From NCBI RefSeq assembly GCF_030247185.1, contig NC_080571.1, positions 8,828,501-8,892,500 on the forward strand: a stretch of 64,000 bases of DNA, read 5' to 3'. Positions 1 through 11,603 of this stretch are shown here, one piece after another. Both the position numbers and the translations under genes were made by a program. Origin of the DNA: Malaya genurostris. Its lineage: Eukaryota; Arthropoda; Insecta; Diptera; Culicidae. Under the pieces are notes generated by a model. The model saw nothing but the letters and a program-made list of their open reading frames with translations, did no database searches and was not told where the DNA came from. Within the stretch, counting starts at the first letter, position 1; every line of letters starts with the position of its first letter.

Positions 1-1135
1 GTTCGCGGATTGAATTTTAATACTTCGATAAGTTTGTAATATTCTAACATTGTACCGTTTCTTTAGAATAAATCAAACAGTTGTTCTCTGCTTACCGTTT
101 AGCCTTAACTGGATAGATAGTACTTCTACAGCAAGTTACTCAGATCCAGCATAAATAATACCTCAATCAACCTCACGCCCTTTTCATAGGAACATATGTT
201 CTAATGTTCCAAATAAAATAGATTAGTCATTACAACCTCACCCCATATCTGTACCACCTTCCCTTCGCAGTGTTCCTATGTTAGAGGAGGAACCTAGAGT
301 TCATCAATCAATCTATTAGCAATAAATCTTCAGTATGAATAAGCTTATTTGCCATAACCCCTGAGCTACGGATGTCATTCTAACTGCTTTTGGGTGTCCA
401 TCAGGTTAACTTTTCAATTCCGTGCATATGAAAGAACGTTGAAAAATGAGCCCGAGTAAGACAGGGAATACTCATTTTATTTTATTTTTTCACCTTTTAT
501 CAACTACATAGTAAGATGTTTCGAAATCATTGCGTTATAATGAAGGCGATGCTACTCAGTTCTGATTGCGAATGATCGAACGATTACACAGATAGGTATT
601 TGTAGTAAATTTATAATACAAACTGACGGCCGGTTCGACTTTATCAGCCATTTTGAGTGCCAGTAAAATGTAGTCCGGAGGAGCATGTGTAATCGTTGAA
701 AAGACGTTTGATGTCTGAAAGCTGCATTGATAAATTGAACTCTTACAATCCCATTTATAAATTGGCGCATACACACACTGAGACATCCACAAAAGTATAC
801 ACACAGTCAGTAAATAAAACATTAGAACAACGTTTCAGTTAATTTTTATGTGGAATCTGTGAGAAAATTCAAATATCCAACAGCATTCCATCATTGCTTA
901 AATGCTCGTATAATTAAAAAAAAACTCACAATTAATTTAGTTCATGCAAACTTGCAACCCCGATCCTAGTCAAACCTTGTCAAGAAGGCAGCATATAAAT
1001 GCGATACTGTTAAACATATTCCACAGTTGCATCTATCATTCATTTCCGTTGTGACCATGGATCAAAAAAGTTATTGCTTGCATGATGTAGTTCAATGCTG
1101 TCCTCTATCACTGGATCTCGAAGTGCATTGGTGAT
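1..1135. other. A/T-rich intergenic DNA, no gene seen
   Basis: No reading frame here resembles a known protein and no inverted or direct repeat longer than background stands out. Short open frames between 552 and 822 overlap on one strand in different frames, have no family resemblance and look like chance. Confidence 0.6.
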
Positions 1136-1137
1136 AT

Positions 1138-1245
1138 ATAATACACCCAAACCTCCATTTACGTAATAAGCGGGATTTCGTAAATTATGACGTAAAAAAA
1201 GTTTACGTTATTAGAAATTTTCAACGTAAACAAAGTTATCGCTAT
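1138..1245 (+). repeat. Single terminal arm of the TA-flanked foldback family
   Basis: The stretch starts after a TA with CACCCAAACCTCCATTTACG and continues with runs of ACGTAAA. It closely matches the inverted right end of the large element at 22397-25605 over about 100 bases. No partner arm is visible within several kilobases, so this is a solo or truncated end. Its TA start agrees with the TA flanks of the full copy. Confidence 0.7.
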
Positions 1246-2870
1246 GTATGTATATTATTCGATATGTATAATATATTGGATAACTATGGAACAAAAAATA
1301 TTAGTATTTGCAGGAAAAGGATGTTCTAGGTCGCATCAATTTCACTAGGAATTCATAGTACCTATTCTCTTTCTCCGGACAGGACCAGTCTAGATGCCGC
1401 ATGGAATCCGGTGGGAAAAAAATACCCTGAATATATCCAGTGGATTCCTGCTTCCATGTCGTGAAAGATGACATTTGCAGGAGTTTCACTTTTCCTTGTT
1501 TTTAGTTATGAGGTTTTTTCAATGTTCCACATCAGGTAGTCCTACTGTTTAAATACCTTATATAATAGCTTACGTATCTCACTCAAAATTCAATCTAGGT
1601 AAAAATGAACTTTTAACCTGTGTTCCATGACGTATAAAATGATTTAATATAATCTTTAGACTAATTAATACACGTACTTCATCTGTTACATAAAGCTTTC
1701 CGGTGATTTTTTCAATAAGTAATTCACATCAATTCTATTCACTCGTTTCTACTGTAGAAGTCAATTTCATTAAGAAAAGTTTACGGATTTCTCCGTTCGT
1801 TCCGCAGTTAGAGTTTACGTTACGCATAAAAAAAATGTAAAGAGCAATAAATTCTAGGAAATACTACGAAATTTCTTTAATGATATACAGTTTGAAAAAA
1901 TCTTGTGATTTGTGATCTCATGAGATGCACATAAATTGAGTATCGTTTTTCACAAAATATGATTTTCAAGAACATGTAGAATTGTGTGATTTTAAAATTA
2001 TTTGGCTTGAAATCGAATGAAATAAAAAATAAAAGATCGACAGCAACAGCGCGACTTAAACTGAGAAACATTAGATCACAAAGCACACCATTTAATCGAC
2101 TGAACCACATATATCTTATTTTCTTCGCGGTTCGCCTTCGGCTCAACAGAGCTTAAAGCAGTTCAAATTGAACTGCCATCTCGCGCCTAACTGCACATAT
2201 CTTGTTACAGTTTACAGTAGATCTAACACAAATTTAATGCATTCTACCATATTGTTAAGGGCTAAAACATGTAAATTTACAATTTACAGTCTTCAAAAAC
2301 AATCAGATTGCTTATTTTTGGGTCTTAAGAGTAAACTCTTGATTCAACATTGATAACTCTTACTTTAAGGTTTCGTTCTAGACTCATTAGTGCATTATCA
2401 GATTTCGTTGATTTTCTAATGCCACCTCGCGAATCAAAATAATGTTCTATTATGTTCAAGGTTTAATTTTTAGTTGCTCTGAGTTTACTTTTGGCCATGT
2501 GTTCTGGGGTTTTTCTTTTGTAAAAAAAGTCCGCATCCATCGTTTGGTTGTTCATTTAGAATTCGTTTATTCAAAAGTTTTCAAACTTAAGCTAACCTAC
2601 TGCCTGTTCTATAATGTACATAAGGGTGGGAGGAGCCTGTTAAAAATTTGGTTGCATGGTACTTGAAAGATAAAGGATGTAAGGATTGGTATTTGGGATT
2701 TTGGTGCATGTTTGGTTTTAGTTTATGATATGTGACAAGAGAAGAATTGGTAAGAGATCGTGTGAATGTTGGAATGTGGGAAAGTATTTCGTTTGGGTTA
2801 GTCAGGTCAATATTATCATGCTACAATAATCCGCTAAACTGACTTCAATTATTTGCGATTAACAATTACC
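1246..2870. other. A/T-rich intergenic DNA with one short palindrome
   Basis: Nothing coding is supported. At 2159-2177 there is a perfect 19-base palindrome (GCAGTTCAA, central A, TTGAACTGC). It has no neighbours that would give it a role. Confidence 0.5.
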
Positions 2871-2879
2871 ATTACATTA

Positions 2880-3350
2880 CCGAAACCGTAAGTGACAGCC
2901 ATCTGAACCTTAAATCTGTTTAATGAACTAATAGTAGCTTCGAAATGAGCATAAGCTTGTTGAAATTGGTTTTACCATCCATGGCAAAATAAGGAGGATA
3001 GAAAAGGCGCGGTTTGTTAGTTATGTCACTAATACTATTATATCTCCGAAAGTGACAGTCATTTGATCATTGAACGTGATTCACGACTCAATAGTATATT
3101 TCATACATGGTGAAGCTTGTTAAAATCGGTGCAGACATCGAAAGACCGAAAAAGGCGTTTTGTAGTTTACGTAACTTATACCCTTATATCTCTGGAACCA
3201 GACGTGGCAACCATGTGATGTTCGAACTTGAGCAAAGACCTTATAGTTGTTTTTAAAACAAGCCTTTAAACTTGTTGGAATCGGTTTAGCCATCTCCGAG
3301 AAAATGGGGTGGTGAGAAAAATCTCGAGTGGTATATAACACTAGGAGTGT
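2880..3350. repeat. Diverged tandem modules of the 'CGGTTCAGCCATCT' dispersed repeat
   Basis: About three diverged modules of roughly 160-170 bases follow one another. Each carries a phrase like 'gtgacagtcat..gatc', then 'aagcttgttaaaatcggtt', then 'gttacgtcacttatacc'. The last ends with 'gtggtatataacactaggag'. The same modules recur at 33355-33590. This is non-coding repeat DNA. Confidence 0.6.
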
Positions 3351-3729
3351 CCAAAGCTGCAAACAAAAGTCGGGTTTTCCTGCAATTCTATTACCTTTCT
3401 ATAGAGAAAGGTAAAAACGATTAGCAAATTTGTTGCAATTATTCTGCAGCATTCGATTCTCATGCATAAATGACAATTTATCATCAGAAACCAGCACATT
3501 TTCTTGTGTCTGTAAATTGTTTTAGCGACAAATTTCACATTCGAAAAAAAAACACTATTTGCATTAGCGTCGAGTGCGGAACTAAATTTTTGTAAAAAAA
3601 TACAAATTTCTAAATTTATTTTTCCTGCTCAGTTTTTCTCTTATAATTTTTTTTTGAAAAGTTTACAATTAATTGATGCTCTTAGTAGGTATAATGAACA
3701 GTTGAAAAATGAACTTCAAATTCTTGCAA

Positions 3730-4715
3730 ATTATGGTCAGAGCTAATAAAAGTCATTTTCATTGACTGAAAAATAGACGAAAATGACAAGAAATCACTGT
3801 CACTCTCAGCTTCGCTTGCAAACTATGAGAACGAAATCCATGTTCAGTCAATAATATAAGCGGGACAGTAGTTTCAAAATTGTGTTTTTTCTTTCATTTG
3901 CCCTTTCAGTCAATTGCAGTTTTCAGTGAAAATCCCATAGTATTCAGGCCCTTATTACCGGTGTCACTACACGGTGAAAACCAAGTGAAGTGACTGTGAC
4001 CCTTATTATGGGTATCACTTCACGGTGGAAATCAAAAGAAGTGAATTTAGGTCTTTATTGCGGAAGTCGCTTCAGAGACAAAAGTAATTACTTGGATGAA
4101 CTTGATGTCATTATGAACGTCACGCCACCAAAGTTTTGTTGAAAAAATTAGTTTTTTCCACCACAGCGATCACTTCACTCTGCGTGATACTGGTAATAGG
4201 TAAAATCAATTGAAGTGACATGTAAGTGAAGTGAATGTGAAAGTGGAAGTGAGAACGGTAATAAGGGCCTCAGTGTCAATATTCAACCAAAGCTGTGAGA
4301 ATTGAAAACGACAGAAAAAGGTTTTACATTAAGTTTTAACCGTTGGTGCTCGAATTTGTAGTAGTTTTGGTTTCCAAAGAAGTTCTGGGATGTAATTACT
4401 TCGATTTGCCATATTTTAGTCACTTTTTATTGCCAAGCGTCACAGATTTTCAATACATCGATGAAAGAATGAGAGTTGAAATTCTGCTGTTGCTACCTGA
4501 AGACGTTAGTTTGGTTTCGTCTTGCCACAGACGAAAGAGTGACGTTGGCAATTATACTATCTCATTTTTTCGATGAGAAACGAAAATGCTTCGTCTCTCT
4601 TCGTTTGTTCTAGTGTCGGTCATTTACGAAAGAGACAGTAAAACATTGAAAATGAGACTGTTGGAATGGTTTCTTTCATTGAGAATGCGTGACAATTTTA
4701 AGCTCTGATTATGGT
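3730..4715. mobile_element. Non-autonomous hAT-type transposon with exact 8-bp target duplication (copy A)
   Basis: The element runs from 3738 to 4707, with ends CAGAGCT and AGCTCTG. It is flanked by identical 8-base direct repeats ATTATGGT at 3730-3737 and 4708-4715. An 8-bp duplication with a CAGAG-type terminus is the hallmark of the hAT superfamily. Inside are two unrelated-looking halves separated by a MITE at 3947-4269; without it the element is about 644 bp. No transposase is encoded. A second, truncated copy without that MITE lies at 38523-39055. Confidence 0.88.
3944..4272. mobile_element. MITE with GGCCCTTATTACCG ends, nested in the hAT element
   Basis: Perfect 14-base terminal inverted repeats (GGCCCTTATTACCG) lie at 3947-3960 and 4256-4269, and TCA is duplicated on both sides (3944-3946, 4270-4272). 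The paralogous hAT copy at 38523 lacks the insertion at the same point, which fixes the borders. The interior is rich in 'gtgaagtga' and 'tcacttcac' motifs. Partial copies lie at 8100-8290, 28048-28316 and 38403-38522. The 3-bp duplication suggests a PIF/Harbinger-like origin, which is inference. Confidence 0.87.
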
Positions 4716-7070
4716 AATCAGATAAAGTGGAAAATTTTGTATGGGGTTATGTGAGAAATGTCAAAAATCACTGATAAGTTGTCGTTTTGCACTAGAAGAG
4801 CATCAGTTCCATTTATATCTTCTTTGGTTGCCTAGAGTGAGACTCGAATTTGAAGCGATCACTGAGCTAGAGTTTCACCAATCTTTTTTTTATATAAATT
4901 TCTTTGTACAGCAAATTATTTTTGTTTTATTTGCTTTTCTAGGTGAATTCTTCTAATCTATTTTGACTTACACTGAAGATTTGTGTTCTGACGAATTTCG
5001 CATTTGGTCATTTTGAGCATTTAGCTCAACTGAAAATAAACAGTTTTGGTTAGTTCCTACGGCAGTTTTGTTTACTAAAAGTAGTTTCAATTCGAAAATA
5101 TAATAATTTATGTCCAATTGATGCATTTCCGAAAAAATAAATCACACTTTATCCCACTTTCCCGTATGCCTAGTATGATTTTATTTTTAGAACCACAATA
5201 GAATACAATCCTGTACCATATTATTCATCATTTTCTACTGCTGAAAATTTTTGTCGTCATTCAGTGATTAATAAGTGATGTCGTGCTGCCCACTCACTTG
5301 CCAGAACTTCCAGAAAGCCAAAGCAATGAAAGGCTAATTCTCCCTCTCGGTGGCTGTCCGCACCTTCATTTTTACCGCGTGGTAAACGATCAAAGTCTCA
5401 GGGGAACGGCTATCGAGAGGAAGGCCACTTCGACATTAAATAGCCTGTGGGTAAGAATAACAGGGAGAGCAAGAGAAAAAAAAACTACCACCAATCATTA
5501 ATCTTATTTGATATCAAAATTACGTTTGTCCTTTCTCAAAATGATATATGAATCCATCAGCTTCCACACACGGAGCAGATGTCCTTCAGAATATGTATTA
5601 GCCTTGTGCGTGGCCGAAGGGAATGGAATTCGTCTCGCCTATGACCATCAGCGCCACTCAAATGTAAACAAACAGTGACAGTTCGAAGTTGTTGGTTTTC
5701 CGATAATAAATGATTCTCCTTTATCCGGTTTGGTGCGTGGAATGCGAAATTCGGTACGGATGGGATTGCGATTCGACCGAGCCATTACTGTCAATTCGGG
5801 ACACATCAAACTTCCAGCCGTTCCCAGGGCTTTGCGTGCGTGTGGCCGAGGTGTGATTAAGAGACTAATTCTAAGACACTTAAGTAGCTTTGGGGGTTTC
5901 TTTGCTGAAATTAATGAATATCGGACGAGTTCCAGGGATTCGGTAGAGGAGTTTTATTGTTTATTTTGATTAATGAAAGCTGATGTAGCTAATGAGCACG
6001 TTTGATTATTGCGCACATAAGAAAAATAATGCTGATGGGAAGGATTCGAATGCTAGAACCAGTTTCGTCCAATGAAAGATTTCCATCCTATCTTCTTCTG
6101 ATGCATATCGATAAATCATTTTGTTTCACGCAATTGAATGCGACATTTATGACAAAATAGAAGTTCATTTTTACGCCGTTTATCTTATGGAATATCCTTC
6201 ATGAAGAATCTACCTGTATCTTCACTTCGAACGAAAACAAACTATCAAAAAGTCATATAGGAACCGGAAAGAATAGACTCCGCCAGCTCTTGAACGACTG
6301 CCAACATATCCTTCGATGGAGTTGGGCACTGATTTATGGCTCCCAGTGCTACCTACTCAGTGTTTGATTTGCATGTGTCTCCTCTTAATCTTCAAGGCCT
6401 TCGGAGACAACCAAGGGTGAATCGTTTCTCTCGCCGAAAAGAGTGAACCGGTCTCGGAAAGAATCAGTTCCAAATGGAAATCTAATAAAGGCAACGTTGG
6501 CAGCAGCCGGTCGTCATTCCGGATTATTTATTGCACTCGAACCCGTAAATCAACCATTCCGTCCCATCTAGCCCTGCGATGCATCCATCTGGTGAAGGCT
6601 GGTGGAAAATCGAACCGCCATTCCATCCGGTTCCAGAATGGCTCAAGCACCCAAATGCATTCAACGAACCGGCGATGGCCGATACCAGACTCAATCGTCT
6701 ATCGCCAGTAGCAAGCGAACCGATATGAGTTCGAAAGAGTTATTTTGCCCATTCCGCAAGTGCCAGTTGAACTGGACTGTATTCGGTGATGCCGAACAAA
6801 AATTGCATTCCGAAATGTTGGTTTTTGGACGGCGAGATGGCTTTGGTATCTGCGGGTAACTTTGCACCATCAGGACCGTCAGGACGGTGGCGACTATCGG
6901 TTAGTGATCTGAATGCTTGGTGAGATGCTGGTGACAATTTCAGCCCCACGGACGCGTTGAAATACTCTTATCATCGATTGGTATTCGTTTGAGACTAGTT
7001 GACACTGGAAAGCTTTTTCCTAGACTATCGCTCAGAATTCGAAAAAATGCTATGTTGAGAATTTTGTGAA
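4716..7070. other. Gene-free stretch; transposon-poor island from about 5250
   Basis: From about 5250 to 7000 the sequence becomes visibly less A/T-rich and lacks the dispersed repeats found elsewhere. Short frames such as 6602-6859 have no recognisable family, and an opposing frame overlaps that one, so I do not call them. The island could hold regulatory DNA or an unrecognised exon. Confidence 0.4.
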
Positions 7071-7865
7071 TAGAAACTACACTCTAAAAAAATTGAATTT
7101 TACAGGTGAGTTAATCCCTCATACTATGTAATTCATAAGGACCTAATTTGTCAAATGATGGAAAAATTTATTTGTAATGACTTAATGTTAGATGAGCTTG
7201 AATTTTACTGGTTTCAACTGTAACTTGCGTTGTACTAGCAGGTGCGACTGTATGAATTCAAATGCACCTTTCACCGGCCAAGCAGATGCATGCTTCTGTG
7301 GCTCAGTCGATTATCAGACGAATTTGCGATCCAATGATTCTCGGTTCAAGTCGCGATGGGTTACTACAAAATTCTTTTTTTTTATTTCAATGAATTTCAT
7401 GTCATGGAGTTTTAGACACAATATAAAATGTTCTTCCACGTAAATTTGCGTGAACTGCGACGCTCCATTTATGTGCATCTAATAAGATGTAAAAATTTTT
7501 AAGCGTGTAGTCTAGAATAGCCTTCAGCATGTTTTCACTTTCTCACAAATGTTTTATTCGTTAGATGCCAAACCTAACACAATTTCCAATCGAATTGCAG
7601 TCAAACCGTTTATTTGAGGCTAGTGTCGTATCTATTTCCAGTACCATTTAACTGAACTTCGAGTTTGTTTCGTTCTTCTAACGGAAATCAAACTCAGCTG
7701 CGTGAAAATTGATTGTTCGAAAAAAAAATTCGTGAATGATTTTATCATACCTTCCCTTGTATTGTTACCGTTATCCTCCAGTGCTACCTCGCATAGTCTT
7801 TTGAGCACTCTGGACGTCTGTCAAAAAGCCTCCGAACTGACAAAATCTTTCCATATTTCAATTTC
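7071..7865. other. A/T-rich intergenic DNA, no gene seen
   Basis: No coding, RNA or repeat feature can be supported. The frame at 7192-7443 has no recognisable motif. Confidence 0.5.
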
Positions 7866-7869
7866 TACA

Positions 7870-8575
7870 TTAATTTAACAATACAATTCCAACATTTCTT
7901 CACCACTTTTATACCACAATTTTTCTTTAGTCTCAAAAACGCTCTTGTCTAGCGATGACCTCATCATTCGATGCAAATCTCTATTCAGCAAAATTATATT
8001 TTGAATCTGGGAACAGAGTATCGCTGTTTGGGCTAAGCCTGGTGAATATGGTGGATGCGGTAGCAATTCAGATGTCACTATATAGGTTAAAGTCGGGGGA
8101 AAATCACGTTGAAAATCAAGTGAAGTGAATGTATGTTATTTTTACGAAGGTCGCTTCAGAGAAAAAAAAAATAATTACTTGGATGAGCTTGATGTTATTA
8201 TGAACATCATGTCACCAATATTTTATTGCGTGATACTGATAATAGTTAAAATCAGATGAAGTTATATGTGAGTGACGTGAAAATGCTCATGCAAAATTGT
8301 GAATATTTTTCATTTTGGTATCTTTAAGATATCAGCTAACTCCTACAACTTTACTTTTCGATTTTCCATAACGATGGAATGAACTTTTGAGACAGTTTCC
8401 GAAACAACAGCCTCATTTCGACGATAAGAGTGTGCATCATCGATGTTCATACGACCACGTTCAAAATCAGCACGTCAGTCAATAATGGTTGATTCGTTTG
8501 CAGCAGAACCCAGAAAATGCTCAACAAATCGTTTCTTTGCTTGTACAGTAGTTTAGTAAACAGTGTTTTATTAAT
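7870..8575 (-). pseudogene. Mariner transposase relic, both ends present and middle replaced
   Basis: On the minus strand, 8575-8325 translates to a mariner N-terminal region (DFERGRMNIDDA, then SKVHSIVMENRKVKL with an in-frame stop). 8078-7875 translates to a mariner C-terminal region (LLPHPPYSPGLA, normally PHPPYSPDLAP). The order and orientation fit one element. The central part, with the first catalytic aspartates, is missing. In its place sits sequence of the GGCCCTTATT MITE family (8100-8290). The SPD aspartate reads as glycine and there are several stops, so it is dead. Confidence 0.75.
8100..8290. mobile_element. Partial GGCCCTTATT-family MITE inside the mariner relic
   Basis: The internal phrases 'aatcaagtgaagtgaatgta', 'aattacttggatgagcttga' and 'gcgtgatactgataatag' match the MITE at 3947-4269 in the same order. 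Both terminal inverted repeats are lost or degraded. It joins the two mariner fragments. Confidence 0.7.
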
Positions 8576-8957
8576 ACCGAAATTCGCGTTTGCCATTATT
8601 TATATTTTTTCAGAAGTAACGCCACTGGAAGCAGAAAAACCGAATACTACTACTACTAGCGAATCGAATGTCATGATGTCTTGACAGATGGAATTCAAAC
8701 GATATGCAAGAGGGTTTTTTCTATCAATTACGCCACCTGCCTGTCAGAACGGGACGTATTGATCAACGTGTTTCTTCAGTAGCTATTTTTTCTTCTACCT
8801 TCTTTAGATCTCTGAAGCATCCGGAGTCCGAGCCTACACGGATACAAATCCATTGCCTGTACCATGATTACGAAATTATGAAAATTAAGAAACATTATTT
8901 CTCAGGAGACCATGCCTATTACTGATAATTTTGTAAGCAAATTTCATAAACATTTTC

Positions 8958-9084
8958 ATGCGCCCTTATTCTGAATAACGACGTATTGATTTTTCGATCG
9001 AATGTGATTTTGCTAGCGTTATGGGCAATACCAATGAAATACGAGCGAAAAAACGATACGACGTTATTCAGAATAAGGGCGATG
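8958..9084. mobile_element. 121-bp MITE with CGCCCTTATTCTGAATAA ends
   Basis: Inverted ends of about 24 bp (CGCCCTTATTCTGAATAACG) lie at 8961-8984 and 9058-9081. The trinucleotide ATG flanks both sides (8958-8960, 9082-9084), consistent with a 3-bp target duplication. The ends nearly match those bounding 52104-53999, so the two are related. No coding capacity. Confidence 0.82.
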
Positions 9085-9419
9085 ATTTAAATAGTTTTGC
9101 TCATAATATCATCAATAATAGGTATGATGTCATGATAATACACGTTTCATGATTGAATGGACCCTCGGTTTTCTGTTCCGAAAGCAAAGGTTAAAAACTT
9201 CAGAGTGGAACTCATATTTCACAAGCTTAAATTTAAATGACAAATCTCACGATCACATAGATTTTATCTGTCGAGTTCAATTCGGGTACCACTTCCAGTT
9301 CCGGAAATATAAGGTGGTGAATGTTGTATATCGCAAACCGATTAACGTAACAATTAACCATTAACAATTAACATTTTTGGCCCGAGGTTATAAGAATTCT
9401 TCATTTTTTATACTTTCGC

Positions 9420-9660
9420 TCTAAATGACGTTTCAAAATTTCAAACACATCTCACCTGTTGTTCTGAAACCGGAACCGAAACCGAACAAAGGTCAAAAGC
9501 CGTCTATTTTTATAGATGTCGATCCTTGTCGATCCTGTCAAAATCGACTCAGCTGTTTTTGAGAAACTTCTCGATTACTATTTTCGGTACCTCCGGAACC
9601 GGGAGCTGGGAACCGGTGTAGCTGAAATTGATTCGTTTGGCCAGCAACTAACATAACCTA
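9420..9660. repeat. Fragment of dispersed 'CCGGAACCG' repeat
   Basis: It contains 'cacctgttgttctgaaaccg', 'aaaatcgactcagctgtttt' and 'ctccggaaccgggagctggg'. These phrases recur with variation at 37620-37690, 31200-31400 and elsewhere. Non-coding. Confidence 0.55.
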
Positions 9661-9721
9661 TAAATTGAAATAGCTTAGATCAAATTTAGAAGAATTTTCA
9701 CGTTATTACCATTTGTTATAA

Positions 9722-10310
9722 ATTAAAAAAAAGGCGTAGAATTCGCTCAAACTTTAGAAAAATTTTCCAAGGCCGAGGGGCGAGTGTCATATACCAATCG
9801 ATTCAGCTCGACGAACTGAGTAAATGTCTGTATGTGTGTTGTGAACTATGTCGAGATCTCAGAGATGGCTAGACCGATTTTTATCAAACTAGTCGCAAAT
9901 GAAAGGTCCCTCGTCACCCAGAACGCTATTGAATGGTTTTGAGATAGGATGTTTACTTTTTGAGTTATACGAAGTTTTATGTCAAAATTCTCAGTATTTT
10001 GACAATATCTGTCACAATTAACCTTAAAAACAGAATATGTTTTTGGACTTAGATTCCGCACAGTAACAGCTATTCAACAAGCCATAGATTGTCAAAATCC
10101 GTCCATTTTTAACGGAGATATCGATATTTTTGTGTAAGCGACTTTTCGCCTCATTCCAGTAGTAGGAATTTTACTCGCTTGATGATAAAGGGATGTTTCT
10201 GAGCAAAGTAAAACACGAATTTCAATACAGTTTTATGCAATTGTTTTTTGGCACCTAAATGACCATGCACAGCACCCTTTTTCATGACGTTTAGCAGGGT
10301 TAGTTATTGG
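9722..10310. repeat. Dispersed repeat, 'tagaattcgctcaaa' family, copy 1
   Basis: About 590 bases align collinearly with 60766-61440. Shared landmarks in order are 'ggcgtagaattcgctcaaa', 'tataccaatcgattcagctc', 'tgaatggttttgagat', 'gagttatacgaagttttatg', 'aacaagccatagattgt' and 'gtccatttttaacggagata'. No reading frame is conserved and no target duplication was found. The family identity is unknown to me. Confidence 0.8.
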
Positions 10311-10901
10311 CCACATAATCGTTCGAATATTACATATGTATTAGGAAGATGACAGTATTTTCAAATTCAGAACAATATTCAGTACTTATATTGATTTGTA
10401 CTGCTTACAACAATAATTGCTGGAAGAACAGCTAAAACATAATCCCCCAGGTATACTTCTGTGTTGTAGGGGAGACCGGGCAAAAATGACCATGGTATGA
10501 AAATGGCCACTGGCAATAATTCGAACACTAAATGTCACATCCCATCGAATAAGCCTTCTATACACGAGTCCGAGAAATAGTTACAATTGGCATACCATCC
10601 ACTCAGTTGAGTCATAGTAAGAGTAGGTCAGTGCGAAAGTGTCGATTTTCCGTCAAAAGTAAAACTTTCTAGTTCCATAATTTTTGGATTGTGGGAAATA
10701 TTCCCTGGAACAAATCGTATTCGGTGAGTGTTTGCCTTTCTCGTATTTTGAAAGCTCTTGGCTCAGTGATCTGTAGAAGGATTTATATAATCTAACTGCC
10801 AATAGATTCGACATTTTTCAACATTGAAGTGTTTCAATAGTACACATTTGAAAAACCTGTTTGATTTGACCCATATCTGCACCAGCCAATCAGAACTGCT
10901 A

Positions 10902-11110
10902 GGGTAACAGAGGTATTTTGGCCCACTTTGTAAAAATATCCACCAAATGTTGTAATATCTTTGAAAAACTCTTCCGATATAGGTAATTCCATGTGATAAG
11001 CTAAATATAATGCAACATGGGTTATATAACCTCGATAAAATCCGAGAAAACCGATAAAGTTTTTCAGGTGGGCCAAAATATATGAAGTGGCCAAAATACC
11101 TCTGTTACCC
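10902..11110. mobile_element. 209-bp MITE with perfect 22-base inverted ends and TA target
   Basis: The ends begin GGGTAACAGAGGTATTTTGG and are perfectly inverted for 22 bases. TA lies immediately outside both ends (10900-10901, 11111-11112), as expected for Tc1/mariner-type insertion. There is no coding capacity. The open frame crossing it on the minus strand (10834-11094) is incidental. Confidence 0.87.
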
Positions 11111-11516
11111 TATCTGCTGCTATACAACTGCATCGATATAAAAGATGAACATTCCACCTTTTCCCGTCATTTTCTGAGCAACGGTTGTCGAAGCAAGACA
11201 TACGGATCGTGACAATTCAAGGCAATTGAATATAATTTGAATATTCTCCATTTCCTAACGAAAGCATCAGATTCATCAAAATGGAAGTTGATAAATTTTG
11301 CGCCGTGTCTAACACATTCAATTATGACGGGCAACGCTCCCATGCAATGCTAAAATGAAAGTATTGATCGAGAACACATCTTTATACTGGTATGCGTGTT
11401 GTTTCGAAATATGCCGTGAGAAACAGGGTTTTCACATCTACAGATTAATCTGTATTTTATTTCTCTTGAAAATACAGATTTAAATGTGGTGAAAGGAAAG
11501 AATTTCATAACGTCGC

Positions 11517-11603
11517 TAGAAACATCAAATATGTTAAGAAAAACTCTTTTTAAACAAATTTGGTGTTTAAAAAGTGTTTTCCTTAACATATTTAATGTTT
11601 CTA
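11517..11603. repeat. 87-bp near-perfect hairpin
   Basis: Two 39-base arms (11517-11555 and 11565-11603) are inverted copies with only three mismatches, around a 9-base loop AAATTTGGT. The size is like an animal pre-miRNA, but the pairing is more perfect than usual and the ends (TAGAAACAT...ATGTTTCTA) also fit a tiny TA-flanked foldback element. No transcription evidence is available. Confidence 0.85.

Noticed and set aside
6602..6949. Opposing frames in a unique island
   Set aside because: Neither shows a known domain or splice context. The island is noted but no gene is claimed.
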